Positions 1 through 9,740 of a stretch of 64,000 bases of DNA are shown here, in pieces. The notes below the pieces were generated by a model, which saw nothing but the letters and a program-made list of their open reading frames with translations, was not told the origin of the DNA and ran no database searches. Position numbers and translations under genes: made by a program. Position 1 is the first letter of the stretch; each line of letters begins with the position of its first letter. The stretch covers positions 2,344,912-2,408,911 of the forward strand of contig NZ_LT732535.1 of assembly GCF_900156915.1 (NCBI RefSeq). Reading direction: 5' to 3'. The DNA is from Sediminibacillus massiliensis. Lineage in GTDB: Bacteria; Bacillota; Bacilli; Bacillales; Amphibacillaceae.

Positions 1-382
1 TTGGACCCGAGTAGACAGGGAACGGCGGGCGGGGAAATTATTGCCGCTTTTGGGGCGATTAAGCAGTTTGTCGGGGCGTTTATGTCGCATGTTGGGGCGA
101 TTTTACCTTTGTTTGGAATGATTCACCGCTCTTTGGGGAGATTCACAGCCATACGGGGAAATCCAGACGCCGCCTGGTTACTAGAAGCTCAAAAAAAACA
201 ATTGCAAAATTTTAGTTTTCTACTCATAACCATACTTAAACACGAATAACCTGATTGACTATAGCCGAAAACCCGTTCCTAAATGTCATCATGAACGCTT
301 TTTCAAGCTAAAGTCACTCTCTTAACCAAAGAAGGAATCTTAGAAGCTTAGTCGAATAGGTTTATTCAGAAAGGAGGTTATC
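1..382. other. Window edge and upstream region of the NERD gene; no gene supported
   Basis: The first 250 bases can be read as one TTG-started frame, but there is no ribosome binding site. The predicted peptide resembles no family I know, and the DNA contains a loosely repeated ggggcgatt-like word, which suggests a degenerate intergenic repeat. From about 250 to 360 the sequence is AT-rich and probably holds the promoter of the downstream gene. A strong Shine-Dalgarno, aaaggaggt, lies at about 370-378. Confidence 0.5.
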
Positions 383-1395
383 ATGAATAAACCGAATACT
401 GAACTACCATTAAATATCCGCAGGCTTGAAGCACTCCACAGAAGAACACCCAAATCGCATTCAAAGCGGGCCCAAATGCAAGCCGACTTAGCCAGACGTT
501 ATGCAGGCTTTCGCGGCGAGCAAAATGTAAAGTACCACCTTCGTCGCTTGGATAACAAGCATTATTATATTTTACATGATATTCGATTAAGGTATCAGAC
601 AATGTATTTTCAGATAGACACATTGATACTGTCTAAGGAATTCATTCTCATCGCGGAAGTGAAGAACATTTCCGGAACTTTGTTTTTTGATACAGTATTC
701 AACCAGATGATCCGGAAAACCGAGGATAAAGAAGAAGGTTTCAGAAGTCCGCTTGCCCAAGTCCAATATCAGCAGGAACTTTTATACAGGTTGTTCCAAC
801 AAAACAACCTTCCCAGCCTCCCAATTGAAAGCCTCATCGTCATCAGCCTTCCCTCTACTATCATCAAGACAGACACAGCCGATAAAGAGATAACCAGTAA
901 AATAGTACACGCCGAAGACCTTATCGATAGAATTGGTTATTTATGCGAACAGTATCTGCAAGCCTCTTCCAAAATTCCACCTTCACTAAAGGAGATCGGT
1001 GAAACAATTAAACATGCCAACATTCCCAAGCAGACTGATATCCTCGCCCAATATGATGTTACAAAGGAAGCGCTCCTTTCCGGAGATCCTGTTCGTTCTG
1101 TGATTCTCTTCCTATGAAAAGAAATCGTGGTCACTGGTATTGCCAAACTTGTCACAAAAGTTCCAAAACAAGTCATACTCAAGCAATATATGATTATTTG
1201 CTTCTCTTTCAAAATTCCATCACCAACATAAAATGCCGTCAGTTTCTTAACCTACCCTCCAAACATACAGCTACCGACATATTATCTTCCATGCCTTTGG
1301 AATCTACAGGCAGTACGAAGGACCGGCGATATTTTCTCCCCGTAAAAAAACTCCCGCCTCATCAGAGGCAGGAGCACCTTAGTTCTTTGCTTTAA
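383..1395 (+). pseudogene. NERD-domain (nuclease-related) protein, split by a probable frameshift
   Basis: A 244-codon frame (383-1117) begins behind a strong ribosome binding site and carries a NERD domain at about residues 35-150. It shows the family's restriction-endonuclease-like core: FRGEQNVKYHL, then QIDTLIL and LIAEVKNISG. A second frame, overlapping by four bases (1114-1395), encodes what looks like the missing C-terminal zinc-ribbon and helical tail, with WYCQTC and then RYFLP. Bacillaceae NERD proteins usually run about 310-330 residues with this tail in one frame. Upstream of its ATG the second frame continues as CDSLPMKR, the kind of Cys-rich lead-in expected in one protein. I infer a single frameshift at about 1085-1100, either real or a sequencing error. 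The function of NERD proteins is poorly known. The tail end overlaps the mnaA terminator on the other strand. Confidence 0.7.
1344..1374 (-). terminator. Rho-independent terminator of mnaA
   Basis: On the minus strand a near-perfect 10-bp stem (CTCCTGCCTC / GAGGCGGGAG) with a four-base loop is followed by seven T. It lies directly after the mnaA stop codon. Confidence 0.85.
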
Positions 1396-2530
1396 ACCCT
1401 TCAGGTCTGTAATCACGCTGTTTGAAGTAATAGCGTATTGCTTCTGCTATACGGGCTGAGGCCTGGCCATCGCCATATGGATTAGAAGCTTCGGCCATTT
1501 TGTCGTATTCAACAGGGTCTGATAACAGCTGATCGGCTAAAGCAAATATATTATTTTCGTCTGTTCCGGCAAGTTTAAGGGTACCGGCATGAATACCTTC
1601 CGGGCGTTCAGTAGTATTTCGCAGGACAAGAACAGGGACACCAAGAGATGGGGCTTCCTCCTGAACTCCGCCTGAGTCTGTCAGAATCAAGTGAGAGCGG
1701 GCTGCAAAATTGTGAAAGTCCACAACGCCAAGCGGAGCGATCAATTGGATACGATCATCATTCCCAAGAATCTCATCAGCAGTCTTTCTTACCACCGGAT
1801 TCAAGTGAACAGGATAGATAACACGAATATCATCATGAGATTCGACAAGGCGTTTTATGGCCTTAAACATCTGCTGCATATTTTTGCCAAGATTTTCACG
1901 ACGGTGGGCTGTCATTAAAATTAATCGTTTCCCGTCAAGTCCGTCGAGCACCTCACTGTTGTATTGGTCGGAAATTGTGGTTTTCAAGGCGTCGATTGCA
2001 GTGTTTCCCGTTACAAAAATAGTATCTTCCTGCTTATTCTCATCTATCAAATTTTGTCTAGCCTGTTCTGTCGGTGAAAAATGCAAGTCAGCAATCACAC
2101 CGGTCATCTGCCTGTTGATTTCCTCTGGATAAGGAGAATACTTATCCCAAGTACGGAGACCCGCTTCGATATGACCGACAGCTATCTGATTGTAATAAGC
2201 AGCAAGAGATGCGGCAAAAGTAGTCGTCGTATCACCATGGACTAGGACGATGTCTGGCTGCCTGGCCTTGAAAACGTCGTCCAGACCTTCTAGCGCACGG
2301 GTTGTAATTTGTGCAAGGGACTGCTGGGTCTTCATGATGTCCAGGTCATAATCAGGTGTAATACCAAAAATATTCAGCACTTGATCAAGCATTTCCCTGT
2401 GCTGGGCTGTGACTGTAACAATGACCTCGAATTGATCCGGTCGCTTTTTCAGTTCCAGAACAAGCGGAGCCATCTTGATAGCTTCCGGCCTCGTCCCGAA
2501 TACAGCCATAACTTTAATCGGATTCCCCAT
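1379..2530 (-). CDS. mnaA: UDP-N-acetylglucosamine 2-epimerase (non-hydrolysing)
   Basis: This enzyme interconverts UDP-GlcNAc and UDP-ManNAc in the cytoplasm, supplying ManNAc for the teichoic acid linkage unit. The 383-residue protein is full length for the WecB/MnaA family. The GT-B-like fold starts with VMAVFGTRPEAIKMAPL. It has HGDTTTT and VGHIEAGLRT (about residues 95-120), TAHRRENLG in the middle, and LTDSGGVQEEAPSLGVPVLVLR near residue 290, which holds the UDP-binding and catalytic residues. The ATG follows gggagg. It lies 30 bp downstream of upp, the usual Bacillaceae order, so the two are probably co-transcribed and end at the terminator at 1344-1374. Confidence 0.95.
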   Translation of the reverse strand: MGNPIKVMAVFGTRPEAIKMAPLVLELKKRPDQFEVIVTVTAQHREMLDQVLNIFGITPDYDLDIMKTQQSLAQITTRALEGLDDVFKARQPDIVLVHGDTTTTFAASLAAYYNQIAVGHIEAGLRTWDKYSPYPEEINRQMTGVIADLHFSPTEQARQNLIDENKQEDTIFVTGNTAIDALKTTISDQYNSEVLDGLDGKRLILMTAHRRENLGKNMQQMFKAIKRLVESHDDIRVIYPVHLNPVVRKTADEILGNDDRIQLIAPLGVVDFHNFAARSHLILTDSGGVQEEAPSLGVPVLVLRNTTERPEGIHAGTLKLAGTDENNIFALADQLLSDPVEYDKMAEASNPYGDGQASARIAEAIRYYFKQRDYRPEGFKAKN

Positions 2531-2560
2531 ATTTAGTCCTCCCTAAAAACCAGTGAATCG

Positions 2561-3190
2561 TTACTTTGTCCCAAATAACCGGTCGCCAGCGTCACCAAGA
2601 CCTGGAACAATGTATCCTTTTTCGTCTAATTTTTCATCCAGGGCTGCAAGGTAGATATCCACATCCGGATGTTCATTTTGAATAACTTCCACCCCTTCAG
2701 GCGCGCCGACAAGGCACATTAGTTTAATGTTCTTCGCCCCGCGTTTCTTCAATGAATGGATTGCATCGTTTGCAGACCCTCCCGTTGCAAGCATCGGGTC
2801 AATTACAATAAGTTCACGTTCTTCAATATCTGAAGGAAGCTTGATATAGTATTCTACAGGCTTAAGTGTTTCTGGATCACGGTATAACCCGACATGGCCG
2901 ACCTTCGCGGCAGGAATCAGACTTAAAATACCATCTACCATTCCCAATCCAGCTCTTAAAATAGGAACAAGTCCGATTTTCTTCCCGCTTAATGTTTTCG
3001 TTTTAGCAGTTGTAACAGGTGTCTCGATGGTAGTTTCTTCGACCGGCAAATCCCTTGTGATTTCAAAGGCCATCAACCCTGCTACCTCATCGACCAATTC
3101 ACGAAATTCCTTTGTACCTGTGCTCTTTTTCCTTATGTAAGTTAACTTGTGTTGAATTAACGGATGATCCAGTACATAAACTTTTCCCAC
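2561..3190 (-). CDS. upp: Uracil phosphoribosyltransferase
   Basis: This enzyme salvages uracil: uracil plus PRPP gives UMP. The 209-residue protein has the family's expected length. Near residue 130 it has the PRPP-binding loop [16 protein letters not shown], and the C-terminal uracil-binding segment [13 protein letters not shown]. The start is GTG, chosen because aaggagtga lies at the right distance and the protein begins [11 protein letters not shown] like its orthologues. mnaA follows 30 bp downstream. Confidence 0.97.
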   Translation of the reverse strand: MGKVYVLDHPLIQHKLTYIRKKSTGTKEFRELVDEVAGLMAFEITRDLPVEETTIETPVTTAKTKTLSGKKIGLVPILRAGLGMVDGILSLIPAAKVGHVGLYRDPETLKPVEYYIKLPSDIEERELIVIDPMLATGGSANDAIHSLKKRGAKNIKLMCLVGAPEGVEVIQNEHPDVDIYLAALDEKLDEKGYIVPGLGDAGDRLFGTK

Positions 3191-3335
3191 GGTCCGATCA
3201 CTCCTTATAGATATTTTTGCATCCTTAAAATTGTACTGAAAATGCGGGCTTCTTTCAAGGGTGACAGCAGATTTTGTCGATTATTTAAATACTCTTCTTT
3301 CATAGTATCCTTTTTTCTTCTATCTTCATCCATGG

Positions 3336-3366
3336 AAAATCCATCACCACAGCGGATGATGGATGG
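3336..3366 (-). terminator. Terminator between the small unknown gene and upp
   Basis: On the minus strand ATCCATCA, a ten-base loop and TGATGGAT are followed by TTTTCC. It lies just downstream of the 81-residue gene, so upp probably has its own promoter at about 3200-3330. Confidence 0.65.
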
Positions 3367-3375
3367 TATAAGTAT

Positions 3376-3621
3376 TTATTCAGTTGATTCTTGTTCGTCC
3401 ACGATATCCATTATTTTTTGCTTAATAAGTAAACGGCATTCTTCTGACAAAGGATCCTGTCTTGGATCAATATGCTTGCCTCTGACTATGAACCCATCAT
3501 AGATGAAAATATCATTGAATTCCCTTTGTTGGATGGCATCATAACCTTTTATATGAAAGTTATATGTTCCACCCTCTCCTTCTACGACACCGCCTATCGA
3601 TACCGTTGTTTTACCTGTCAT
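3376..3621 (-). CDS. Small conserved-looking protein of unknown function (81 aa)
   Basis: I do not recognise this protein. It starts at an ATG behind gagggaatgaag and ends just before a good terminator, which supports a real gene. The peptide is soluble and acidic. It begins MTGKTTVSIGGVVEG, continues with a beta-rich centre (YNFHIKGYD, FNDIFIYDGFIVRG) and ends in a charged helix (LLIKQKIMDIVDEQES). There is no signal peptide, membrane segment or Cys cluster. It lies between upp and a repeat-filled gap before glyA. Confidence 0.6.
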   Translation of the reverse strand: MTGKTTVSIGGVVEGEGGTYNFHIKGYDAIQQREFNDIFIYDGFIVRGKHIDPRQDPLSEECRLLIKQKIMDIVDEQESTE

Positions 3622-3746
3622 TTCGCTTCATTCCCTCCTAGCCTTGTGTATACCCAAAAAAGGAGGAGCTTAATCATCCGATAGATTCTACAAATGACTA
3701 CGTTAGGATTAATCCCATTAAAATGATTCTTATTGACTCAAAAACC

Positions 3747-4378
3747 ATAAACTGCGACGTAACTTTTATGTGACTTCCTACCATCCTTTTCGGATTAAGT
3801 GGTAGGCCAGCGCTTCAGAAAAATACTCGCTTTCCGTGGGGAATGCTTCAGCTTCCTTGAAAATACAAATCGATTTTCTGCGTGCGATGTCTCGCTGTCG
3901 AAGCGTTACTTATCCTCGGTGCAAAAACCGCCCCTGCGGGATCTTCAGACTGTTCCTTTCCCACTGGAGTCTCGCATTTTTCCTTCGCTTGGATAGAATT
4001 TCTGATCAACTGGGAAGTGGTCCTAAATTTTTTTAACATGGGATATTCACTAATCAAAATTCAGGAAAAATCTAAAAGCGAAGGCAGAACACGCAGACTC
4101 CTCGAAAATACAAACCAATTTTCTTCGTGCGAGGCGATGCTGTCGTAGCTTTCCTTGTCCTATGGGAACAGCGAAAGGTCTTCGCTGGGGCGAGTAATCG
4201 CAGTCCCGCGTGTCTGAAGACCCCGCAAGAAGCGTCCTTTGCTGATGAGGAGGCTGAGGCCGTGCCCATGGAAAGCGAAGTGTTCTGCCGCAGCGGGGCT
4301 ATACAGTCATTTATAATCAGAACGAGAGGAAGTCTCCCTAGAATGAATTGTCACTATGTCGCAGTTCCCCTCAATTGA
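3747..4378. repeat. Composite intergenic repeat: type-1 hairpin facing type-2 hairpin
   Basis: This 630-bp gene-free block consists of a type-1 unit (about 3808-3998, plus orientation) and a type-2 unit (about 4075-4300, opposite orientation). The outer edges carry related words: aactgcgacgtaa at 3750 and, inverted, tatgtcgcagtt at about 4355-4366. The type-1 unit is nearly identical to the inverted copy at about 12706-12910. Each unit can fold on itself: actcgctttccgtgggg near one edge pairs imperfectly with the other edge. No transposase or convincing protein frame is present. I recognise the type as a widespread Bacillaceae intergenic repeat but cannot name it. Confidence 0.8.
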
Positions 4379-4425
4379 ACCCAACCAATCAGGACAAGCA
4401 ATCACATCACAGAATATCCAAATGT

Positions 4426-4472
4426 AAAAAAAGACTTCTCCATGACAGCATCGCTACTGCCAGGAAAAGTCT
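4426..4472 (-). terminator. Terminator of glyA
   Basis: On the minus strand AGACTTTTCCTGGCAGTAGC pairs with GCTGTCATGGAGAAGTCT, followed by seven T. It lies 10 bp after the glyA stop codon. Confidence 0.9.
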
Positions 4473-4481
4473 GAGGGTTGT

Positions 4482-5723
4482 TTATAGATTTTGATACAAA
4501 GGGAATTTGTCTGTTAAAGCTTTTACACGCCCGCGTGCTTCGTCGAGTTTGCTTTCGTCTTCATGGTTTTTCAGAGCAAATGCGATAATCGCTCCGATTT
4601 CGTCCATTTCTTCCAGTCCAAAGCCTCTGCTTGTCACGGCTGCAGTTCCAATGCGAATTCCGCTGGTGACAAATGGGCTTTCAGGATCGAAAGGAATTGT
4701 GTTTTTGTTTGTTGTCAAACCGACACTGTCCAACGCTTCTTCAGCAACTTTTCCGGTAAGATTCAAGCCGCGTACATCAAGAAGCAACAAGTGGTTGTCC
4801 GTTCCGCCTGAGACGAGGCGAACCCCCTCTTTTTGCAAAGCCTCGCCAAGACGTCTTGCATTGTCGACAAGCTGCTGGGAATAATTTTTGAATTCACCGT
4901 CAAGAGCTTCTTTAAAGGCCATTGCTTTTGCAGCAATTACGTGCATCAACGGGCCGCCCTGCATGCCAGGGAAAACAGATTTGTCGATTTTTTTGGCAAA
5001 CTCTTCTTTGCATAGAATCATTCCGCCTCTTGGACCTCTCAACGTTTTGTGGGTTGTTGTCGTTACAAAATCGGCATATGGAACAGGGTTTTCATGATGA
5101 CCTGTTGCTACCAAACCGGCGATGTGAGCCATATCGACCATTAAATAAGCTCCCACCTCATCGGCGATTTCACGGAATTTCCGGAAGTCGATTTGTCTCG
5201 GATATGCACTCGCTCCAGCAACAATCAGTTTTGGTTGTACTTCTTTCGCTTTCTCCAACACTGCTTCATAATCAAGTTGTTCTGTTTCTTTATCGACGCC
5301 ATATTCGACAAAGTTATAAAGCTTACCACTGAAATTAACTGGACTGCCGTGGGTCAAATGGCCACCATGGCTCAAGTTCATCCCGAGTACAGTGTCACCC
5401 ATTTCCAACACGGCAAAGTAGACAGCCATGTTAGCCTGCGCCCCAGAATGCGGTTGGACGTTGGCATGGTCGGCACCAAACAATTGCTTGGCCCTATCCC
5501 GCGCAAGGTTCTCTGCCACATCAACATATTCACACCCGCCGTAGTAACGACGGCCCGGATAGCCTTCCGCATATTTGTTCGTCAATACAGAGCCCTGGGC
5601 CTCCATTACAGCCTGGGAGACAAAGTTTTCGGATGCAATCAACTCAATTTTATCGTTTTGCCGCTTTCTTTCATTTTCAATTGCTTCAAACAGCTCTTGG
5701 TCGTTTTGTTTCACATGTTCCAT
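4482..5723 (-). CDS. glyA: Serine hydroxymethyltransferase
   Basis: This PLP enzyme converts serine and tetrahydrofolate to glycine and 5,10-methylene-THF, the main one-carbon source. The 413-residue protein is full length. It contains the early substrate region [23 protein letters not shown], the PLP-lysine segment [14 protein letters not shown] (about residue 225) and [16 protein letters not shown] near the C-terminus. The start ATG is preceded by ggggat. It sits downstream of ywlG with an 82-bp gap and is closed by its own terminator. Confidence 0.97.
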   Translation of the reverse strand: MEHVKQNDQELFEAIENERKRQNDKIELIASENFVSQAVMEAQGSVLTNKYAEGYPGRRYYGGCEYVDVAENLARDRAKQLFGADHANVQPHSGAQANMAVYFAVLEMGDTVLGMNLSHGGHLTHGSPVNFSGKLYNFVEYGVDKETEQLDYEAVLEKAKEVQPKLIVAGASAYPRQIDFRKFREIADEVGAYLMVDMAHIAGLVATGHHENPVPYADFVTTTTHKTLRGPRGGMILCKEEFAKKIDKSVFPGMQGGPLMHVIAAKAMAFKEALDGEFKNYSQQLVDNARRLGEALQKEGVRLVSGGTDNHLLLLDVRGLNLTGKVAEEALDSVGLTTNKNTIPFDPESPFVTSGIRIGTAAVTSRGFGLEEMDEIGAIIAFALKNHEDESKLDEARGRVKALTDKFPLYQNL

Positions 5724-5805
5724 TGCCGTGTAAATCCCCCTATTCGATATCTTATTAGTTGAATGGAATTCGCCTTTTTACATTCCAATTAAAATACTAT
5801 CACAA

Positions 5806-6369
5806 TCAATCGCAAAAAACACCGACATCACCTTTTGGATACTGGGCACGTTCACCGCCTATCAACTTCGGCCTTGTCCTCGCTCCATTCACCCTGGCAT
5901 GTCCTGCATACCTTTGTCGAAAACGAAGTGGAACGGCCACATGCTTCAAGTGCATGCCAATCATTGTTTCGCCAATGTCGAGGCCCGCATCGCCCTGGAT
6001 TTGTTCCACCAGCACCGGCTGTTCAAACTGTTTGAACGAGTAAGCAGCCATCGATCCGCCAGCTTTTGGCACTGGGACAGCGGAAACTTGTTCCAAACCC
6101 CTTTCCCTTGCCGTAGCTGCTTCCACTACAAGGGACCGGTTAAGATGCTCGCAACACTGATAAGCCAGCTGAACACCCGTTTCCTTTTTCAGCCGGTCCA
6201 TTTCAGCATAAATAACGGCAGCAATCTCTTCACTTCCAGAGGTACCGATTCTTTCACCCGCAACTTCGCTTGTCGAACAGCCAATGACAAATAATTGTCC
6301 AAACTTTAAATAACCGCTCGTCAGCCACTCATCCACAATTGCAGCCACTTCCTCTTTCAACGCGCTCAT
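5806..6369 (-). CDS. ywlG: YwlG / TIGR01440 family protein (DUF436)
   Basis: A conserved Firmicutes protein of unknown function found between rpiB and glyA. The 187 residues show the family landmarks VIGCSTSEVAGERIGTSGS (about residues 28-46), LAYQCCEHLNRSLV (about 69-82), VPVPKAGGSMAA and the C-terminal TRPKLIGGERAQYPKG. The clustered Cys, His and Gly residues suggest a ligand or metal site, but that is inference. The start ATG follows gggagtga. It probably shares a transcript with rpiB (42 bp upstream) and glyA. Confidence 0.9.
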   Translation of the reverse strand: MSALKEEVAAIVDEWLTSGYLKFGQLFVIGCSTSEVAGERIGTSGSEEIAAVIYAEMDRLKKETGVQLAYQCCEHLNRSLVVEAATARERGLEQVSAVPVPKAGGSMAAYSFKQFEQPVLVEQIQGDAGLDIGETMIGMHLKHVAVPLRFRQRYAGHARVNGARTRPKLIGGERAQYPKGDVGVFCD

Positions 6370-6411
6370 CGAATTGTCACTCCCATGCTAGGTAATTCGG
6401 TAATTATGACC

Positions 6412-6852
6412 CTATTCTTCTTCGTAGTCAGCTATTTTTCCGATTCTGTTGGCATGACGTCCAGCTAGGAATTCCGTTTCAAGCCACGTTTTGGCAATTT
6501 CTCTGGCAAGACCCGGTCCAATAACTCTTTCCCCCATAGCAATCATGTTGGAGTCGTTATGTTCCCTGGTTGCTTTTGCACTAAAAACATCGTGTACGAG
6601 TGCACAACGAATTCCTTTTACCTTATTAGCGGAAATCGACATGCCAATTCCTGTCCCACAAATAAGGATTCCTCTGTCAAACTCGCCATTTGCCACACGT
6701 TCTGCAGCAGGGATGCCATAATCGGGATAATCCACCGATGTTTCACAGTCACAACCCATGTCTTCAAATTCGATGTTCATTTCTTCCAAAAGTTCACTGA
6801 TTTCTTTTCTTAAATTAACACCGCCGTGATCAGAGGCAAGGATAACTTTCAT
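6412..6852 (-). CDS. rpiB: Ribose-5-phosphate isomerase B
   Basis: This enzyme interconverts ribose 5-phosphate and ribulose 5-phosphate in the pentose phosphate pathway. The 146-residue protein starts with the phosphate-binding motif ILASDHGGVNLRKEI. It has the catalytic segment LICGTGIGMSISANK with its Cys near residue 67, followed by HNDSNMIAMGERVIG. The start follows aaaggag. Only 4 bp separate it from the stop of the upstream chemoreceptor gene, so the two are very likely co-transcribed. Confidence 0.96.
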   Translation of the reverse strand: MKVILASDHGGVNLRKEISELLEEMNIEFEDMGCDCETSVDYPDYGIPAAERVANGEFDRGILICGTGIGMSISANKVKGIRCALVHDVFSAKATREHNDSNMIAMGERVIGPGLAREIAKTWLETEFLAGRHANRIGKIADYEEE

Positions 6853-6856
6853 TGCA

Positions 6857-8236
6857 TTACGCTCCTTTTTCCAGTTTGGTATGAATGTCGATTGTCTTAC
6901 TTCTATCTAGTTGTTCCTGTCGTTTCGTTTGTTCTGGATTAGTTTCTTCCATTTTGAAACGTTGAATTTCTTTTTTCAATATTTCCGCCTGGTTTTGAAG
7001 CGATGTCGCCAGTTCTTCAACGCTTTTAATCACTTCTGACTGCTCCCGGACCATGCTGTTCATCTCCTGGGCACTTGCCGACGTTTCTTCGGCTATAGCT
7101 GCAACCTCTCGCGATTGTAACGAAGTCGCATGAATGGATTTAAGCTGTTCCGTGACATGCTCAGATATATCCTGAATCGCTGAAACGACTTCATTGATAG
7201 ATACTGCCATGTCTTGGATTGCTTCGTTTGTTTCTTCTCCCTTAGATGCTTCCTTTCGGGCAAAAGTCACTTGTCCGCCAATCGTGACGACAACCTTTTG
7301 AACATCGGATTGAATACTGCCGACAAGCTGGGATATTCCCTGGACGGCCTGTTTGCTTTCATCCGCCAGCTTCCTCACCTCGTCGGCGACCACTGCGAAT
7401 CCTTTTCCGTGTTCTCCAGCACGTGCGGCTTCTATTGACGCATTCAACGCCAATAAATTTGTTTGTTCCGAAATCTCTCCGACCATTCCGGTGATTTTTT
7501 CGATTTCTTTAGCATTCTCTTCCAGGCGATGGACATCTTTCAACGCCTCTTCTTGCTCTTGGGCAAATGATTGGATTCCTGAGACGAGTGTATGTATAAC
7601 TTTGGTAGATTCGTTCAGATTATGGACCATTTCCTGTGATTTTTGCTCAGAAATATTCGCTTTTTGTTGTACTTGCTCCGCAAGCCTCGTCGACGAATCA
7701 ATTGATTCCGCTGTGATTTGGATAGCAGTAGAGGTGCTTTCCGCACCTTCTGAAATCTGATGGATTGCTTCTTCAATATCATTTGTCTGCTTTGCTGCAT
7801 TCACCGAAACCGTTTGAATCTTTTTCACTGATTGATTGGTCTTTTCAAAATTGTTATCGATCTTCGAGATGATTTCCTTCATGCTGGACAGCATGGAAGA
7901 AAACGCAAGTGCCAATGATTGAATTTCATCCTTCGATTTCGGGATATCCACTTCCCCGTTCAGGTTTCCTTCTGCCACCTTCACAGCAGCGGCTTCCAGT
8001 TTTGTCAGTGACTTGATAATAAATCCTGCTGCAAAATAAGCCAGAATACCGGACCAGATAATACCCGCCAGAAGGGTAACCATAACAAACACGGCCTCTG
8101 ATACAGCCCAATACTCTTTCACATAATCATTAACTACATAAATAAAAACAGCACTTGTCGAATAGGTAATGACTGCCAGCAAGGTGGTAAACACCATTAA
8201 CTTCACACGCAGGCTTCCCCGTTTCCCCTGAACCAC
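6857..8236 (-). CDS. Methyl-accepting chemotaxis protein with minimal ectodomain
   Basis: A chemoreceptor of 459 residues. Membrane segment 1 lies at about residues 12-33 and segment 2 at about 45-73. Only about 10-12 residues separate them outside the cell, so there is no ligand-binding ectodomain. A HAMP domain (about 74-126) and a long signalling coiled coil follow. The coiled coil includes the highly conserved hairpin tip [20 protein letters not shown] and [15 protein letters not shown], which binds CheA and CheW. Such receptors often sense membrane state, redox or a cytoplasmic signal; what this one senses cannot be read. The start is GTG behind ggaggtg. It precedes rpiB by 4 bp, an unusual place for a receptor gene compared with B. 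subtilis. Confidence 0.93.
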   Translation of the reverse strand: MVQGKRGSLRVKLMVFTTLLAVITYSTSAVFIYVVNDYVKEYWAVSEAVFVMVTLLAGIIWSGILAYFAAGFIIKSLTKLEAAAVKVAEGNLNGEVDIPKSKDEIQSLALAFSSMLSSMKEIISKIDNNFEKTNQSVKKIQTVSVNAAKQTNDIEEAIHQISEGAESTSTAIQITAESIDSSTRLAEQVQQKANISEQKSQEMVHNLNESTKVIHTLVSGIQSFAQEQEEALKDVHRLEENAKEIEKITGMVGEISEQTNLLALNASIEAARAGEHGKGFAVVADEVRKLADESKQAVQGISQLVGSIQSDVQKVVVTIGGQVTFARKEASKGEETNEAIQDMAVSINEVVSAIQDISEHVTEQLKSIHATSLQSREVAAIAEETSASAQEMNSMVREQSEVIKSVEELATSLQNQAEILKKEIQRFKMEETNPEQTKRQEQLDRSKTIDIHTKLEKGA

Positions 8237-8317
8237 TCCCTACACCTCCAGGACGTTACCAGCCTCTCTCATGTCTATTCTGCGCTGGAATTGTCGAATT
8301 TTTTGAAAACTGTATCT

Positions 8318-8926
8318 TTATCTATTGTCTATCTTTTTTGCCAGCAGTTCAATATACTTTTCAATTTCGTCTAAAGTTTCCTGGTAAGTGTTCACACTTC
8401 CGCCAAACGGATCGGAAATGTCATAATTCGGCAGGCTTGCCTCCAACTTGTGGATAGTGTTTATTTCCTCCTGTAAGTGCTGATGAAGCTTATCATCCAA
8501 AGTGTGCGGGGATAGTTTTTTTCCATTTTCGTTCAAAAACCTGGCCCGTTTTTCCTCCAAATCGGCATAAGCCTTCTTCAACTGCTCCCAAGTATCTTTG
8601 TCTCCTTGAAGAACATATTCTTTCAATGTATAAAGTTTTTCATGATAGGCAGGGTATTGCATCGCTAATGACTGTTTATGCTGACTTGTCATCGTCAGCA
8701 CCAAATCGGCCCAATTCAACAGCTGGACTGTAACCGGCTGGGATTGGTGGTCAAGGGGAATTTGCTTCATGCCTAGAACGTCCAGCGTATTTTTGGATGC
8801 CCGCTGTCCTTTTCCGGCAAAAATCCCGGCCGACTGAACCTCCGCACCAGGCAGTTTGTTTTTCAGAAGTGCTTCTGCCATCGGACTCCGGCATGTATTC
8901 CCAGTACATACAAACAAAATTTTCAT
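8318..8926 (-). CDS. ywlE: YwlE-type low-molecular-weight protein (arginine) phosphatase with insertion
   Basis: A phosphatase of the low-molecular-weight PTP fold; B. subtilis YwlE removes phosphate from protein phospho-arginine and reverses McsB. The P-loop VCTGNTCRS (Cys7, Arg13) carries Thr11, the residue tied to phospho-arginine specificity in YwlE. The general acid lies in DPFGG (Asp172). The protein has 202 residues against about 150 in B. subtilis. The excess is a charged, helix-prone insertion at about residues 109-165 (WEQLKKAYADLEEKRARF and following) placed just before the general-acid loop. The start follows ggaggttaata. It sits in the conserved ywlE position beside mntP and ywlC. 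Confidence 0.9.
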   Translation of the reverse strand: MKILFVCTGNTCRSPMAEALLKNKLPGAEVQSAGIFAGKGQRASKNTLDVLGMKQIPLDHQSQPVTVQLLNWADLVLTMTSQHKQSLAMQYPAYHEKLYTLKEYVLQGDKDTWEQLKKAYADLEEKRARFLNENGKKLSPHTLDDKLHQHLQEEINTIHKLEASLPNYDISDPFGGSVNTYQETLDEIEKYIELLAKKIDNR

Positions 8927-9052
8927 TTATTAACCTCCAATAATGAACCGCTTCCGTATTATTATTCTTTGAGAAAAACTATATCACATACGCCTAGTGC
9001 CGAAAAGAATCGAGCCATCTTAAGCTGTATGTTTTTACTTTCCCAGCTTCAT

Positions 9053-9082
9053 AAAAAAACAGGCTGCACGACAGCCTGTTTT
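9053..9082 (-). terminator. Terminator of mntP
   Basis: Minus-strand ACAGGCTG, loop tcgtg, CAGCCTGT, then a run of seven T. It overlaps the mntP stop codon. Confidence 0.88.
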
Positions 9083-9639
9083 CAATAACCGAATATGATT
9101 TTCAATCCAAAGGCACACAGGATGCTTCCACCAAGAATTTCACTATAGACACCGATCAGCCCCCTGGCTTTTCTGCCCAACAAGAGACCCGACCAGGTTA
9201 AAAAAGTACTGAACAGTCCAAACAAAAGAAGGGCCAGAAAGGTTTTTACCCCGGACATGCCAAGACTCAGCCCAACGGAAAAGCTGTCAAGACTCACACT
9301 TAATGAAAAAACAATAAGTCCTATACCTATCGGCCGGATGACTTGCTTGTTTTCATGGTTGAAGGACGAAAACAACATTTGGGCTCCCAATGCAAACAAA
9401 AGCAGCCCGCCTGCAAGGATTGCGAAATTCTCCATTTTCGTAGAAATAAACTTGCCCAAACCAATTCCGATGAACGGCATGGCAACATGAAAAAAACCTA
9501 CCGTAACCCCTATTAAAAAAATCCGTTTCAACCTCAATGCCTGCATCCCCATTCCCAGGCCAACGGAAAAAGCATCCATTCCTAATGCTGCCGCCATGAA
9601 CACTAAGGAAATGTATTCTGCAATTTCTCCTTCCGGCAT
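9082..9639 (-). CDS. mntP: Manganese efflux pump MntP
   Basis: An inner-membrane Mn(II) exporter. The 185-residue protein has six predicted membrane helices in two homologous halves, each with the family's acidic motif: GMDAFSVGLGMG near residue 20 and SLDSFSVGLSLG near residue 117. The start ATG follows gagaggag. It sits at the B. subtilis ywlD position between ywlE and ywlC. I see no yybP-ykoY (manganese) riboswitch in the short gap upstream, so control by manganese, if any, is not visible. Confidence 0.94.
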   Translation of the reverse strand: MPEGEIAEYISLVFMAAALGMDAFSVGLGMGMQALRLKRIFLIGVTVGFFHVAMPFIGIGLGKFISTKMENFAILAGGLLLFALGAQMLFSSFNHENKQVIRPIGIGLIVFSLSVSLDSFSVGLSLGMSGVKTFLALLLFGLFSTFLTWSGLLLGRKARGLIGVYSEILGGSILCAFGLKIIFGY

Positions 9640-9740
9640 CCTTCCAACTCCTCTCCCCCGTCATCGCTATATCAATATATGAGGAGGAGACAAGTTATAT
9701 GTTTCCTAACAGTCAAAAACCGGCCAAGCTATTTTCCTTC

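Noticed and set aside
1..249. 82-codon TTG frame at the window edge
   Set aside because: No ribosome binding site, no recognisable family, and the DNA is made of loosely repeated GGGGCGATT-like words; treated as degenerate repeat.
3799..4378. Several 60-90 codon frames on both strands
   Set aside because: They are translations of the intergenic repeats; near-identical frames recur at 12647-12964 without gene signals.
9640..9740. Manganese riboswitch before mntP
   Set aside because: The gap is too short and lacks the conserved yybP-ykoY loops.
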